Shown here: piece after piece, positions 10,628-21,304 of the stretch
How the letters are laid out: each line of letters starts with the position of its first letter
How positions within the stretch are numbered: position 1 is the stretch's first letter
Source of the DNA: Pezicula radicicola
Lineage: Eukaryota > Ascomycota > Leotiomycetes > Helotiales > Dermateaceae
Direction: 5' to 3'
Assembly: GCA_003008705.1 (NCBI GenBank)
Contig: PDUO01000001.1
Location: 2,225,694-2,289,693 of the forward strand
Length of the DNA: 64,000 nt
Notes under the pieces: generated by a model
The model's database searches: none
What the model was told of the DNA's origin: nothing
What the model saw: only the letters and a program-made list of their open reading frames with translations
Position numbers and translations under genes: made by a program

Positions 10628-11575
10628 TCAAGGCCCAACAATGCTCTGAATATCATCAACCCGCCTCTCCTCAATCCACCTAATAGCCTCCTCCCGATTC
10701 CTACAAACATGAGCCTGACCCTCCCCGGTATTATCAATAGCCGAAACGGAACCCTCAAGTGTCATATCTGCCATACACAAGATCTGATTTCTCAAATATT
10801 CAAAGCAATGAGATGCATGATAATGATCTTCTTGACCGTCGAATCCGTATTTTTCTCCTTTGGTCAATGATAGTTGATGGTAGGAATCCATCGTGTAATA
10901 GAGACAGTGCATTGCGTGTGTCCAGGATGCTTCGTAGATTGCTCCGGAGCGAATTGGATCATCGTTCACAGGTTGGCCGAGTAAAGGGTGTTGTTTCCAG
11001 TCGGGGATGGAGACAGTTCCTGAACCCTTTGGGAGGAGCATGTCCCAGTTGTGGCGGACGTCCATACGGTTGTCGTTGGTGCTCATATTTGGTGTGTACA
11101 TTTCCATGTCTGGTGTTAGGAGGGTGTATTTGTGGCTTCCTAATTTATTTCGTTAGAATAGGTTTGGGATGGGAGAACAGGTAAACTTACGTGGAACATA
11201 GAGACCGTTAATATCACCACCCGTCTCCGTTATCTGCTCACCAACTCGAATACTCTCTTCCAATGTATCACTATCCAAGAAAGTCCCAGGGTCCTTCCTC
11301 CAAAGTAACACGAAAAGAATAATGGTTTGTAATAAAATAACGGTTCCCCATCTCGCCCAAGTAAAAAACGTCTGAACTCCGGAGCTTTTACATCTTGGCT
11401 GGCTGCTACGTTGTGGTGATCTTGAAGCCTGACGACGCCCATCGAGTTTAGATTGATTGGAGAGAAAACCTTGTGAACAGGCTGTGATATCCGAGTCATT
11501 TTCGTAAGAGTCTTCCAGGTCTACATCGTCGACAGAAGAGTATTTACTCTCAAGCTTTGAGTTTGGGAAAGCCAT
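10628..11575 (-). CDS. UstYa-family (DUF3328) oxidase 1
   Basis: Two exons on -, 11575-11191 and 11139-10628, encode about 298 residues. UstYa-family proteins are membrane-anchored oxidases that cyclise or otherwise oxidise fungal ribosomal peptides (ustiloxin, asperipin) and act in related clusters such as cyclochlorotine. The hallmarks are present: a cytosolic N-terminus, one transmembrane helix at about 73-92 (WARWGTVILLQTIILFVLLW), and two HxxHC motifs, HAMHC at 203-207 and HASHC at 236-240, the second followed by FEYLRNQILCMAD. The splice phase joins GLYVP to RSHKYTLLTP. A second member lies 1.7 kb upstream on the same strand and the repeat precursor 4.5 kb away, so a peptide-maturation role is likely by context. 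Confidence 0.88.
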
Positions 11576-13244
11576 TTTTGAGATTGAGATTTAGATTTGT
11601 AAAAGGGTGTGAAATCTGAACCTGCAGGAAAATGAAGGAGAATACAGAATCCAGTTCCTTGGTTTGTTTGAGAAGAGAGAGAGGAATTAACGATTGTGAG
11701 ATGCAGACAAGAAAATACAGATCCTGCTGCAAAAAACGAACAACGACGTGGAAAGAATGGTTGAGTAAGAGACTCAACAAGTGAGAGAGAGAGAGGGAGA
11801 GGGAACAGCTACTGACACAGGCCCTCCTATTCTTAATTTCTTGCCCGTCCATCAGACACTCCAACTGCAGCACCAGCCAAGCTTGGAGACTCCAGCGGCT
11901 CCTCACCCTTCCCTCAGTTTCACACCGCCAACAGAATCGGAGTTGCTTGTCTCTTGGCTTTCTCAGAAAGGCTTGTCATATCCGCCAACGACCAAGAACG
12001 TCGAAGGCTTGAAACACAGAACTCGCTGGAGTCGGCTGGACATACATGACAGATGCGGCTCCAATTTCCTGGAAAGGTCCATGCGCCGCAATGCAGGATA
12101 GCAAGAAGAGCCGATGTCTTCAAGGACAACCCGGTGCCGACCAGACAGCACCATAATGGGTTAGCTGAGATAGATCTCCGAGGTAAGACTAGCCTAGGGT
12201 TTTTGGAGTGTCCACAGGACCACATGGTCTAGACAAGGACATGCTTGGTGATTACAGTAAGTAGTGACAGGCAAATGTAACCGTGTAACTTACTCTATTT
12301 CCAGCCCTGCCGATATTTGTAGTCCGTGAATCGTCTCAAGTCAGTCGGCGCTGCTCTTGTCTCCGTATTGGGCATAGTATTAGGTGACGGACGCTAGCGA
12401 TGACGAATTTGCTAGGGAGGGAGAGCCGACGCCAGCGAGGAACAAGATGTGAGACAGGCGGTAAAGACGGAAGGACGAAACGACACACCTCCTGAGACTT
12501 GAGACGGAGGAATGTAGATCTTGAAGCAATCGATGCCTAAGGCAAATATTTGCGAGGAAAGAAAGTACGGAGATACGACCGAGATTTTTGGAAACATCTA
12601 CATATGTTATATTTGGTGGGTTGGGGGAAAATATAGAGTGCAGGTGGTCATAGTTGAGGATGATGATGATGGTGGTGATAGTAGGGCCAAGGTTGTTAAT
12701 GGGCTGATTTTTCTCCAAACTCCAACAAACTCCAACAAAACTCCAGACTCTAGTTAAAATATCTACCGGCATCAAGTTTAAAGAACGAGAGGGATCATTC
12801 GATATGGAAATAGATGAATTGATTTACCGGAGGTTCAAAACAAAAAACGGACCTTTGTGCTCCGTAACTGGAGACTTGTATTTTTACCTTCGAATGTATC
12901 GCATAATGACAGGAGTCAGGAGAACGGAGAATTTTCAATTGAATTGGAATTTTTTGATACAGTCTTATTGATGGTGCAACTTTAGGCGGTTTGTAGAAAT
13001 CGCTCATCTCTCAAGTCTCAAGCGCATTTACCCAAGACTCCCATGTAACAGACAATGCTTGAAAAAGCAGTCCGATGACACAGAAAGAAGAACAGTGCAA
13101 AATAGACACAGAAGTCTGAAGTTGTGAAAATATTTGCCATTGAAAGTTTATATACTGGCTTAATAGATGCGAAATACGCTATAAAACAAACACCTCTGAA
13201 GAAGACTCCCCGTGATACAGTAGACCATATTAAAAACTCTAAAT
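11576..13244. other. Intergenic between the two UstYa-family genes
   Basis: Contains the promoter of UstYa-like 1 (a GAGA-rich stretch near 11780-11810) and the 3' side of UstYa-like 2. Several short frames exist; the longest, 131 codons on - at 12380-12775, has low complexity and no recognisable domain. I see no additional tailoring enzyme. Confidence 0.45.
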
Positions 13245-14254
13245 CTACTCCTCAGATATAACGTGGATATCAGGACGCTCCATGTTGCCCACGGAGTTGT
13301 CCAGAGCCCAGTCACGGACTTTGTTGAAGTTGCGGCACGTGTGCCAGCTGTTGAGTTCTGGCCATGGGAGTGGGTCATTCTCGAGCATGTAGAAGGTGAA
13401 GACACCGATATCAGCGTTACACTGAAGGTTCATTCGCAGGATTTCAAGACAGTGATCTAGAGATTGGTGTTAGTCTCCGAAAAACAAGTTCAAGTTAGGA
13501 TGTGCAAATCGCTTACCAGTGTGAATTTGAAGTGCCTCGGGACCATCCAAAAACTCGCCGGACTTGTCCATATAGTAATCTTTGTAGGTTACTTGACGGA
13601 GCAAGTTGACGCAGTGGAGTTGATGGAAGACCTCAAGACCTACACGAACACTCTCTGCTCCGGTCTTAGGGTCCTTGTAGCGAAGAGAGTCTGCTGGCAT
13701 ATCGATCGCTCCAAGCTTCTCAATTGGAATTATTTGGTCACCAACTGTTCGCTATTAGTATTTTGAATTGGATGCGTTTGATGCAAGAGACTTACTGTCG
13801 TAAGACAGAGCTCTCCACGCCTTGTCCACCTCAGGTCCAGCTCCTACGTACGGCGAACCTTCTCCCATCGTGTTGTTAAACTTGACTTTAACATATTCCA
13901 CAGCCTCAGCAGCAGGAGCTATCATAAATCAGTAACCTGTCACATAAATCCCGTGATGGAAAACTTACACCATGCTGAATATTGCTGTACCATCTTCAAA
14001 GTCGAACCCCGTAAAAAGTATGAAGATACGAACATCGAGAACGACATCAGTAGTAGCACAGCGTGTAGCAGCCACATCCATCTCGGACTCCATCTCGGCC
14101 GTACATCACCCAAATCCCTCTCGTCATCCTCCTCTAATAATGTCGAACCCAAACTATCCGGCGAACTCGATCTTTTCTTCTCGTAAATCGGTATGTCGGA
14201 AAACTGGTCGTCGATGGTCTTCACCGATTGATATTCTTGAGATTTTGAAGGCAT
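13245..14254 (-). CDS. UstYa-family (DUF3328) oxidase 2
   Basis: Four exons on -: 14254-13969, 13918-13796, 13744-13517 and 13456-13245, in total about 282 residues. It has an acidic, Ser-rich cytosolic head, a transmembrane helix at about 59-80 (MWLLHAVLLLMSFSMFVSSYF), then the family blocks VKFNNTMGEGSPYVGAGPE and DKAWRALSYD. It carries two HxxHC motifs, HQLHC at 177-181 and HTDHC at 211-215, the second split by the last intron. It matches the canonical UstYa layout more closely than the neighbouring paralogue. The start is the ATG of MPSKSQEY; an in-frame ATG further upstream would add a Phe/His-rich stretch that looks like leader sequence. It shares strand with UstYa-like 1 and faces the repeat precursor. 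Confidence 0.9.
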
Positions 14255-16073
14255 GATGAAAACGGCGAATGAGTGTACACTGTATAGGTGTAAAAACGAA
14301 TGAAATAAATTACTCAGGCGCAGCCTCTGGAACACACTAGTAATTAAAAAACGAGAGAATTTGAGAGACTTCGTTCAACGAATGCCTTCGCAGAAGTGAA
14401 TGTGATGGAAGAACAAGAGCAAAAACGTGGATTGAAGGGGGGACCACGAAAGACAAAACTACAGGTACCTGCGTACTGGTGCACAGCATTCAGCATTGCA
14501 TCCAAGATGGATCCTCAGGCCTGTGCTATTACCAGCCATTTGCGAAGTATGATCTACAACCAGCCCAAACCTGTCAACCGTCCCCATCAGATGAGATGAG
14601 ACGTGATGTCCGAAGTGAGCGTTTCCAACTCCTGCAGGACCGAGTTAAGCGACGTCGGCCAGCGATAATCTGTAACGCAGAGATTTTGGAAGCCCCGCTG
14701 GAGTATCATCTCGAGGGAAATCTTAACGAGAATTAACCTTGAAGTTTAACATCATGAGGTTAATCTTGCTTGAAATTGATTCCATCGTCTAGGATATTGA
14801 TGCCTGACAAGTTCTGTGCATTAAGTCTTCGGGCAAGGAAAGATGCGATGAACGTTATGGGATGGTCGACATATGCGAGTGATCTGTTTGGGCCTGATTA
14901 AATCGTGGGAAACATTATCGAATGATGAAGTTTCGCTCTAGAAAACAATTGACTGCACCCCGCAATTGACAACACAGCGGTAACCAAAACATCTCCATGT
15001 ACGAAAGATGTGTGGAGCACGTACATTAGTATCCCATGAGCCATTTGAGTACCGGATCATATGCCCTATGCCTCCTCCCACACAGTCTTTGGTCCGTAGA
15101 AACAATGAGAGAATTCTTCAAACAATTATCTCATTTCAATGAAAGCTCAAAGCTGTAGGGAGGTACTCACTGTAATGATCGCTGACAATGGACTGCTTTG
15201 GAATCCACGCCTCTGAGTGGACCAATACTATTTTTGAGCCTCTGAAGCAGTGACATATCCGCTGTGGGTGACACTTTAGGAGGTTCCAGGTTCCCCGATT
15301 CGCGAGGTTTAGATTTTTCACGGGCGGCAAGTTGTAACGAATGCTCCAAACTCCACGCTACAGGGGCATTCAGACCCTAATCCCCGGCCACGAAGCCTAT
15401 TCTTGCCGCCCGCAGCAGTGCCCGGCTTGGCCTGCCTTACCGATATTGATCCTCTGCAGCGAGTCAACGACAATTGAACATTTTGCAGCAAACGCATAGA
15501 AATTCAAGCATTGACGCAAAGCCAACTGTCAAACAGACGGCAGGTCTGCACAAGGCGAATCCTCGCCGCAGATCAAGAGTCCAACTGTTGTAGAAGTAGT
15601 CTTGTGGCTAGATTCCGAAACATCGTGGGAATGGCGACAATCCTCAATATGATTAGGTCATTGATGCCGTTCGAGGAAAGTATTGCCCGTCCCCAGCCCT
15701 TGGGGCACTCTCATTTACTGTAGGCCCAACTCGAGTTGAGTTGAGGTGAGACCTCCTCCGACTATCACTCATCTCCCGTCTCGAATTATTCTCATCACAG
15801 CCGGAGTCAACCCTGCTGGACCGTCCGAAGTTGGCGTTGGGGGCTAAGCGTCAAGCGAGGCTGGTCCTCTGCAGGTCCACCACAGCAAAGGAGCCCAGTG
15901 ACGAGGAGTCGACTGACTTTTGTATATATGTGGTTATCTCTCAGCCCACAAACCCGCTCATTCTCACTCAATCACTTCGTATTCCCCATCTTCCAGTTTC
16001 ACTTTCTCTTCTCTGCATTCATTCCATTCGTTTACTGCCGGCCAGTCTTACTCAATTCATACACTCCTTCAAT
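14255..16073. other. Divergent intergenic region upstream of UstYa-like 2 and the precursor
   Basis: A 1.8-kb region between divergent transcription units of the putative peptide cluster, so it should hold both promoters. A TATA-like element lies at 15923. Short open frames here show no domain. No further biosynthetic gene is visible. Confidence 0.45.
15923..15929 (+). promoter_or_regulatory. Putative TATA box of the repeat precursor
   Basis: TATATAT lies about 150 bases upstream of the precursor ATG and is followed by a CT-rich leader typical of strongly expressed fungal genes. It is the only clear TATA-like element in the preceding few hundred bases. Confidence 0.4.
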
Positions 16074-17382
16074 ATGTATACCGGATCCATCTCCCAACTT
16101 GTTGCTCTCGGCCTTTTGGTCTCTGTTCCCCTCACCAACGCCTATGCCATTCCTTCCCAGGCCGGTGCTGTCGATATTGCCGAGCGCGATGTAAGTAGAT
16201 TAACTTCCCCCACTCCCCGGATTCCAACTTATACTAACATTACCCTAGGAGTCTTTCCTTTCAGTAGTGGCTCGTGCCATCATCCCCGGACTTGAGGCCC
16301 GTCACCACACGGCTTCCCAAATCGCTGCCAAGAAGGCCGGCAAGCGTGAAGCTCACCATACTGCTTCTCAAATCGCTGCTAAGAAGGCTGGAAAGCGTGA
16401 GGCACACCACACTGCATCTCAAATTGCAGCCAAGAAAGCCGGAAGACGTACTGTTGCTGAGGATGAGGCCATTGAGGATGAGGCCATTGAGGATGAGGCC
16501 GCCCAGGACCTTCTCGAGGATGAGGATCTTGAAGCCGCTGAGGATGACGCCGTCGCTAAGCGTGAGGCCCACCACACTGCTTCCCAAATCGCAGCCAAGA
16601 AGGCTGGAAAGCGTGAGGCACATCACACCGCCAGCCAGATCGCTGCCAAGAAGGCCGGCAAGCGTGAGGCACACCACACTGCGTCTCAAATTGCAGCCAA
16701 GAAAGCCGGAAAGCGTACCGTAGCTGAGGATGAGGCCATTGAGGATGAGGCTGCTCAGGACCTTCTTGAAGATGAGGATCTTGAAGCCGCCGAGGACGAC
16801 GCCGTTGCCAAGCGTGAGGCTCACCACACCGCAAGCCAAATCGCTGCCAAGAAGGCCGGCAAGCGTGAAGCTCACCACACTGCTTCACAGATTGCCGCCA
16901 AGAAGGCTAAGGCTGGCAAGCGCACTGTTGCTGAGGATGAGGCTATCGAAGACGAAGCTGCTCAAGATCTTCTCGAGGATGAGGACCTTGAGGCTGCTGA
17001 GGACGATGCCGTTGCTAAGCGTGAAGCTCACCACACCGCCAGCCAAATCGCAGCCAAGAAGGCCGGAAAGCGTGAGGCTCACCACACTGCTTCTCAAATT
17101 GCTGCCAAGAAAGCTGGACGTTCTGAGGAGATCGAGGAGCGTGAGGCCCACCACACTGCCAGCCAGATCGCTGCTAAGAAGGCTGGTCGTTCCGTCGAGA
17201 TTGAGGAGCGTGAAGCGCACCACACCGCCAGCCAGATCGCAGCCAAGAAGGCCGGAAAGCGTGAGGCTCACCACACCGCATCTCAAATCGCTGCTAAGAA
17301 AGCCGGACGCTCTGAGGACATCGAGGAGCGCGAAGCTCACCACACTGCCAGCCAGATTGCTGCCAAGAAGGCTGGACAGTAA
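16074..17382 (+). CDS. Secreted Kex2-processed repeat precursor (putative RiPP/KEP precursor)
   Basis: Two exons, 16074-16190 and 16249-17382, encode about 416 residues. The intron has a TACTAAC branch site. The N-terminus is a signal peptide (MYTGSISQLVALGLLVSVPL, cleavage near ANA/AYA), followed by a short pro-region. The remainder carries 14 copies of HHTASQIAAKKA, most in the form EAHHTASQIAAKKAGKR, interrupted by three acidic spacers that start TVAEDEAIEDEA and end AVAKR. KR (once RR) marks Kex2 cleavage. The EA after it is the signature of Ste13 dipeptidyl aminopeptidase, as in yeast alpha-factor. Copies 10, 11 and 13 use a GRSxxIEER linker instead. The predicted product is a cationic peptide close to HHTASQIAAKKAG. 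With two UstYa-family oxidases nearby it resembles a dikaritin RiPP precursor; a pheromone-like or antimicrobial secreted peptide is the alternative. Confidence 0.9.
16313..17379 (+). repeat. 14-copy in-frame tandem peptide repeat array
   Basis: The array encodes HHTASQIAAKKA fourteen times. Order: three copies, acidic spacer, three copies, spacer, two copies (the second with an extra Lys-Ala, AKKAKAGKR), spacer, six copies. Spacer 1 carries one extra AIEDE unit compared with spacers 2 and 3. At the DNA level copies differ at many synonymous sites. Confidence 0.92.
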
Positions 17383-18575
17383 GCTTGTTCTGATGGGTTG
17401 ATTGTGCGATTGGTGCTTGGGATCATTTTGGGTTGTATACATTTTCTTGACAATTTTTTTTCTTTTATGGAAGACTTTACAGGGGCTGGAAACTGCAGAG
17501 TATTGGTGTTGCTGGAGGATGAGAGTGAGAAAATAATTTGGGATTGTTACAGTTGCCCGTAGTCTATTAATGAATACCTGCTATGACTTCCCATCTTTCC
17601 TACTGACTGTGACTTGAAGACTCCTTCGTGACGAATGATCCCGAGGTTGATGTGAGCTGGACCTTTTCCCTTCTCGAGATTTAACTTTGGATGTGAATTT
17701 TGGAGGTCAGAACGAACTTGAGAGTTGTGTTTAATGCAATTGCAACATGGCACAGTGAGCAAGTTCTCGAGTCACTCGCTCGCTTAGATATAATGCGAAA
17801 GGCAGCAACTTGAGACTGTTATGAATCGACATCGGTAGGGAACTTTCCCCAAAGCGATCTAACTTCCGGTTTTCAAATACCTTAGAAAACCCGTTCCTGG
17901 TTACTTCTTTACGAAGCTTCTCTTTTTCGCATGACCCGAAGGGTAACTACGCGCACGACGCAAGCGAAAGTTTATCAAAGTTAACAAAATCCCGTGTGAC
18001 GTGCAGCAGAGACTTTCGCGTTTCATGCAGGTATGCTAGACGCCATGGCGGGAATCGAAGAACTTAGAAAGGTCTTGGAGGTGTCATGGGTTTTGGGGAA
18101 ATATAAATATTGAACTTCGGAATGTAAAGCATCGGCTAATCATTCCTGCTTGGCGAAGTCAAATTCAAGTGCGAAAATCGGCACTATGAAACGCCGCTTG
18201 ACAATCAGAGTGACATTCTGCTTTGTACAGTGTTGTGCGTAACTCTCGTAGAGACACACGAGGCCATTCCGGTTTCGAAGCGGTCTTTCCAACTCACAGG
18301 CCGTCAGGACTCGTTTATCCTGTTGGCAGCTATCTTAACCCAGCAGACTTTAGTCATTGGAAGTCCATTATGTGTAAAGTTAGGGTAGGGAAGCGACGTA
18401 CCTGAGTCCCCAATGATTTCGGAGTTGGAGGGAGTGAGATTCATAAACTTCCTTATTCTTGACTCTAATAGTCTCTGTCTATCTAAGATGATCTTTTAAT
18501 GCAATACAACCAACCAGACTCCAGCCCCGTGTAAATGCTAAAATTCCCACTTCCCAACCCAGCCTATCCAGCTAC
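17383..18575. other. Intergenic, convergent
   Basis: Contains the 3' UTRs of the precursor (+) and the acyltransferase (-). No coding or RNA gene supported. Confidence 0.5.
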
Positions 18576-20267
18576 CTAAAACCTCCTAGGTGCGCCTCCA
18601 AATGCAATACCGCTCTCCCACCAATGTTCCCCTGTATACCATATTGAACCTATATACCCCCAGCACCACCATCCGCGTCCGTCGGGTCCCCACCCAAGAC
18701 CTCTTAGCACACTAATAGGAAGCGGTTCGAACAGCCAGAGTCCTCCTCTTGTAAAATCGTCAATCAGCCAATTGCCTGTAAGACTCAACCAACCGAATGT
18801 AAATAAAAGGTTTCCCGCCATCCTAGCCAAAGAAGGGATTTTGGAAACTTGTGCTTGAAATGTTGAGCAAAAAGTTGTCTGGAGAAATATGCCAACGCCT
18901 TGTAACAGAAAAAATACAATGGGCTCCCAAGGTTTTGTCTGCGGAAATTGCGTCATACTACCTCCAGCATGCAGTAGCCCGGAAATAGCAAATGCAAAGA
19001 ATAGACTGACGAGTTTTGTTGCCTTTGAACGAACGTCAATGTACTTGTGTCTGATAAGATAACTTGTCGGGGAGGCGAAAGCCATGCGGAAGGTTTGATG
19101 CCACCAGCTTCCCCAAAGCCCGTTCAGGCCTTTATTGAGGATGGAACTAAAACTTCCCCATTCCGTTGGGTGTAGCCAGGCTTCCCCACGGACGCCGAGA
19201 AAAGATGGTGCACCAGGGATTCTATAAGCTGCGAAGAAAAGAAGAGTTCGCAACATGAACAGGCATTCGAGAGATGTGACAATGGCGGAGAAGGTCAGCA
19301 GTTGGCGATACTCTCTTAGCAGGAAAGGATTCAGGTTGGAGAGGTGTGGAGGTAGGTCATAAGAGTTTGGACCGAACAAGAAATAAGGATCGTTCATCAT
19401 GCAAGTCTTAATGATATCCAAGGCGCAGATCCCCATGAAGAGCTTCGGAAGATAGGTACGGAAAGCTTCAGTATGGGATGAGAAAGCGCGGGTGCCCACC
19501 GAAGAAATACGTGGTATACCTCGTTCTGCAGCCGCAATTTCTGCTTCAGAAACATGCTCGCCGAGGGATTTCCTGACAGACAATGGCCGGGCAGGGAGGG
19601 TTGGGATGGCCCAGTTCCAACGCTCCCCTCTTTGGGTCCCTATAAGGTCCATAACCCAGCTGAACCTTTCTCCAAAGTTGTCCGGATATGACTGCCAATA
19701 GTAATCAACATCTGCCTCCACATCTGTCCGGTCCTTCGAGTTATGTTTAATATCGCCATTCTCATGTACCCGCTTCTTCATCGTCGAATCCGCGACTTGA
19801 TGCCCAGTCGCTACGGCTCCATTCATAGCGTTCACCCCATCTTGTACAGTGCTCGTTCCTTTGGCCTCAACCGCAACCTTCTGTCTCTTTTTCTTGGTCC
19901 ATTCAATCCTCTTTGCATCAAACTGAGGCTTGTTCCACAACAACCAAGTCGCACTCCAAAAGATGACGTACACAGATACCAACCCCGCGCCGATGCCAGT
20001 TCTCATGTCCATACTACTCGTCTGCATCAATAGCCTCGTTTGGAAGACTACAATAGCCAGGAAAACCGGCCAGCGCGCAGCATATACCCATGGTCGTTGC
20101 GTATGAGGGATGCAGAGGTACAGGACGAGGACGAAGAGACCGTAGAAGTGGTAAGGGATGACAAGAGGCTTTAACGTCCCCGCAGTTTGATGAAGGTTGA
20201 AGTCACGTCGCCAGCTGTCAAGGAGCTCGTAAGGATTTAAGGATGTATTCGAACTCGAGGGCAACAT
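18576..20267 (-). CDS. Wax-synthase-like membrane-bound O-acyltransferase
   Basis: Single-exon gene of 563 residues with many hydrophobic helices, for example HFYGLFVLVLYLCIP near 40 and FLLQGVGIFLQTTF near 460. It fits the fungal wax-synthase/MBOAT-like family (PF13813 type). The diagnostic GLWGSWWHQTFR motif lies at about 383-394, with the presumed catalytic His of WWHQ. A soluble loop of about 150 residues, rich in charged residues, separates the first helices from the C-terminal core. Relatives in fungi often sit in secondary-metabolite clusters and acylate alcohols (TRI7-like, meroterpenoid acetyltransferases). It is 1.2 kb from the repeat precursor and convergent with it, so it might acylate the peptide product; that link is inference only. 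Confidence 0.82.
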   Translation of the reverse strand: MLPSSSNTSLNPYELLDSWRRDFNLHQTAGTLKPLVIPYHFYGLFVLVLYLCIPHTQRPWVYAARWPVFLAIVVFQTRLLMQTSSMDMRTGIGAGLVSVYVIFWSATWLLWNKPQFDAKRIEWTKKKRQKVAVEAKGTSTVQDGVNAMNGAVATGHQVADSTMKKRVHENGDIKHNSKDRTDVEADVDYYWQSYPDNFGERFSWVMDLIGTQRGERWNWAIPTLPARPLSVRKSLGEHVSEAEIAAAERGIPRISSVGTRAFSSHTEAFRTYLPKLFMGICALDIIKTCMMNDPYFLFGPNSYDLPPHLSNLNPFLLREYRQLLTFSAIVTSLECLFMLRTLLFFAAYRIPGAPSFLGVRGEAWLHPTEWGSFSSILNKGLNGLWGSWWHQTFRMAFASPTSYLIRHKYIDVRSKATKLVSLFFAFAISGLLHAGGSMTQFPQTKPWEPIVFFLLQGVGIFLQTTFCSTFQAQVSKIPSLARMAGNLLFTFGWLSLTGNWLIDDFTRGGLWLFEPLPISVLRGLGWGPDGRGWWCWGYIGSIWYTGEHWWESGIAFGGAPRRF

Positions 20268-21304
20268 TATTGTTGTCGTAGTCGTTGATGCGTGGCGGTG
20301 GGCGAACTGCTACACACCATTAATGATGTGTAGGCTGTTGAGGTTCTGTAGGCCATTTTTATATCCATATTTCGATCACACGACTTCGCCACGTTAGTGG
20401 GTGGTGGCACTATGAAGGCTTCCAAGTTTATCTTTCGTTTTGGCTGCCGTGCGACGCGTTGCGATGCAAACCGATGCGAACAGCTGGAGATGCGAAGAGA
20501 GATCGTGACGTAGGCACGTGGTCAGACTCTCGGGTGTGTATATAGTGATTTGTGTGAACCGCTATTTCTGACGTCAGCATACCTCGCCTAAAAAGAGTAA
20601 AACTTGCCATAAGGTAAGTATTAATAAGAGTTGATATTAGACATGTAGTGATCTACTGTATTAAAGATATGAGACATGGTCGCCGGTCTGGAAACCCCTT
20701 CCTCTTTTTATGAATAAGATCGTCTTTTATTGTCTGAAGCTTGAATAAACTCATTGAACCTACGTCACTCAATTATGTCACTTAACTTCTTCTGTCGATA
20801 GTAAAGATATGCATAATTGTATTTTAAACTTATTGTATTCTATAGAAGCATGAATACCTTCTGTGGATGCAGCCAACGCCACGCAAATATACCCGTAACT
20901 GACTAGACCCTAAACCAATAAGTAATATGAGTTTGATGGCTGACTTGATTTAAGGAACTTTACTTGAATTAGGTCACTCACATAATATAGATAAAAGGGC
21001 GTACTTTTGGGTAACCATTTATTTCAAGTAACTTACCTATTTGACGAACTCACTTTCTAGATAACTCACTTGACTCAAGTATTTGGTTTAAAACTCATGC
21101 CTTGTCAAGCAATTAAGACAGTATTACTGACAAGAAGTTTGCCAAAAGCTGAGGTATAGCAAAGAAGTTAGAGGACTGAGTTAGAGGAGTATATTTATGA
21201 TTTGAGATCACTCTATAACATTGATAAAATCTTATAGTAGGGACTTATAGCTCTTAGGCAGCAGTCATTAGTTTGAGTATCATGAGCCATTCAGCCTCCA
21301 CGCG
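20268..21304. other. Intergenic, start of an AT-rich tract
   Basis: Holds the acyltransferase promoter on -, then AT-rich sequence. No gene seen. Confidence 0.5.

Noticed and set aside
12380..12775. 131-codon minus-strand frame between the UstYa-like genes
   Set aside because: Considered as an extra cluster gene, but no motif, no intron logic and low-complexity Ile/Ser runs.
16261..17442. Long open frames on the other frames and the minus strand across the repeat array
   Set aside because: They are shadows created by the in-frame repeat; only the + frame has a signal peptide, Kex2 sites and a proper intron.
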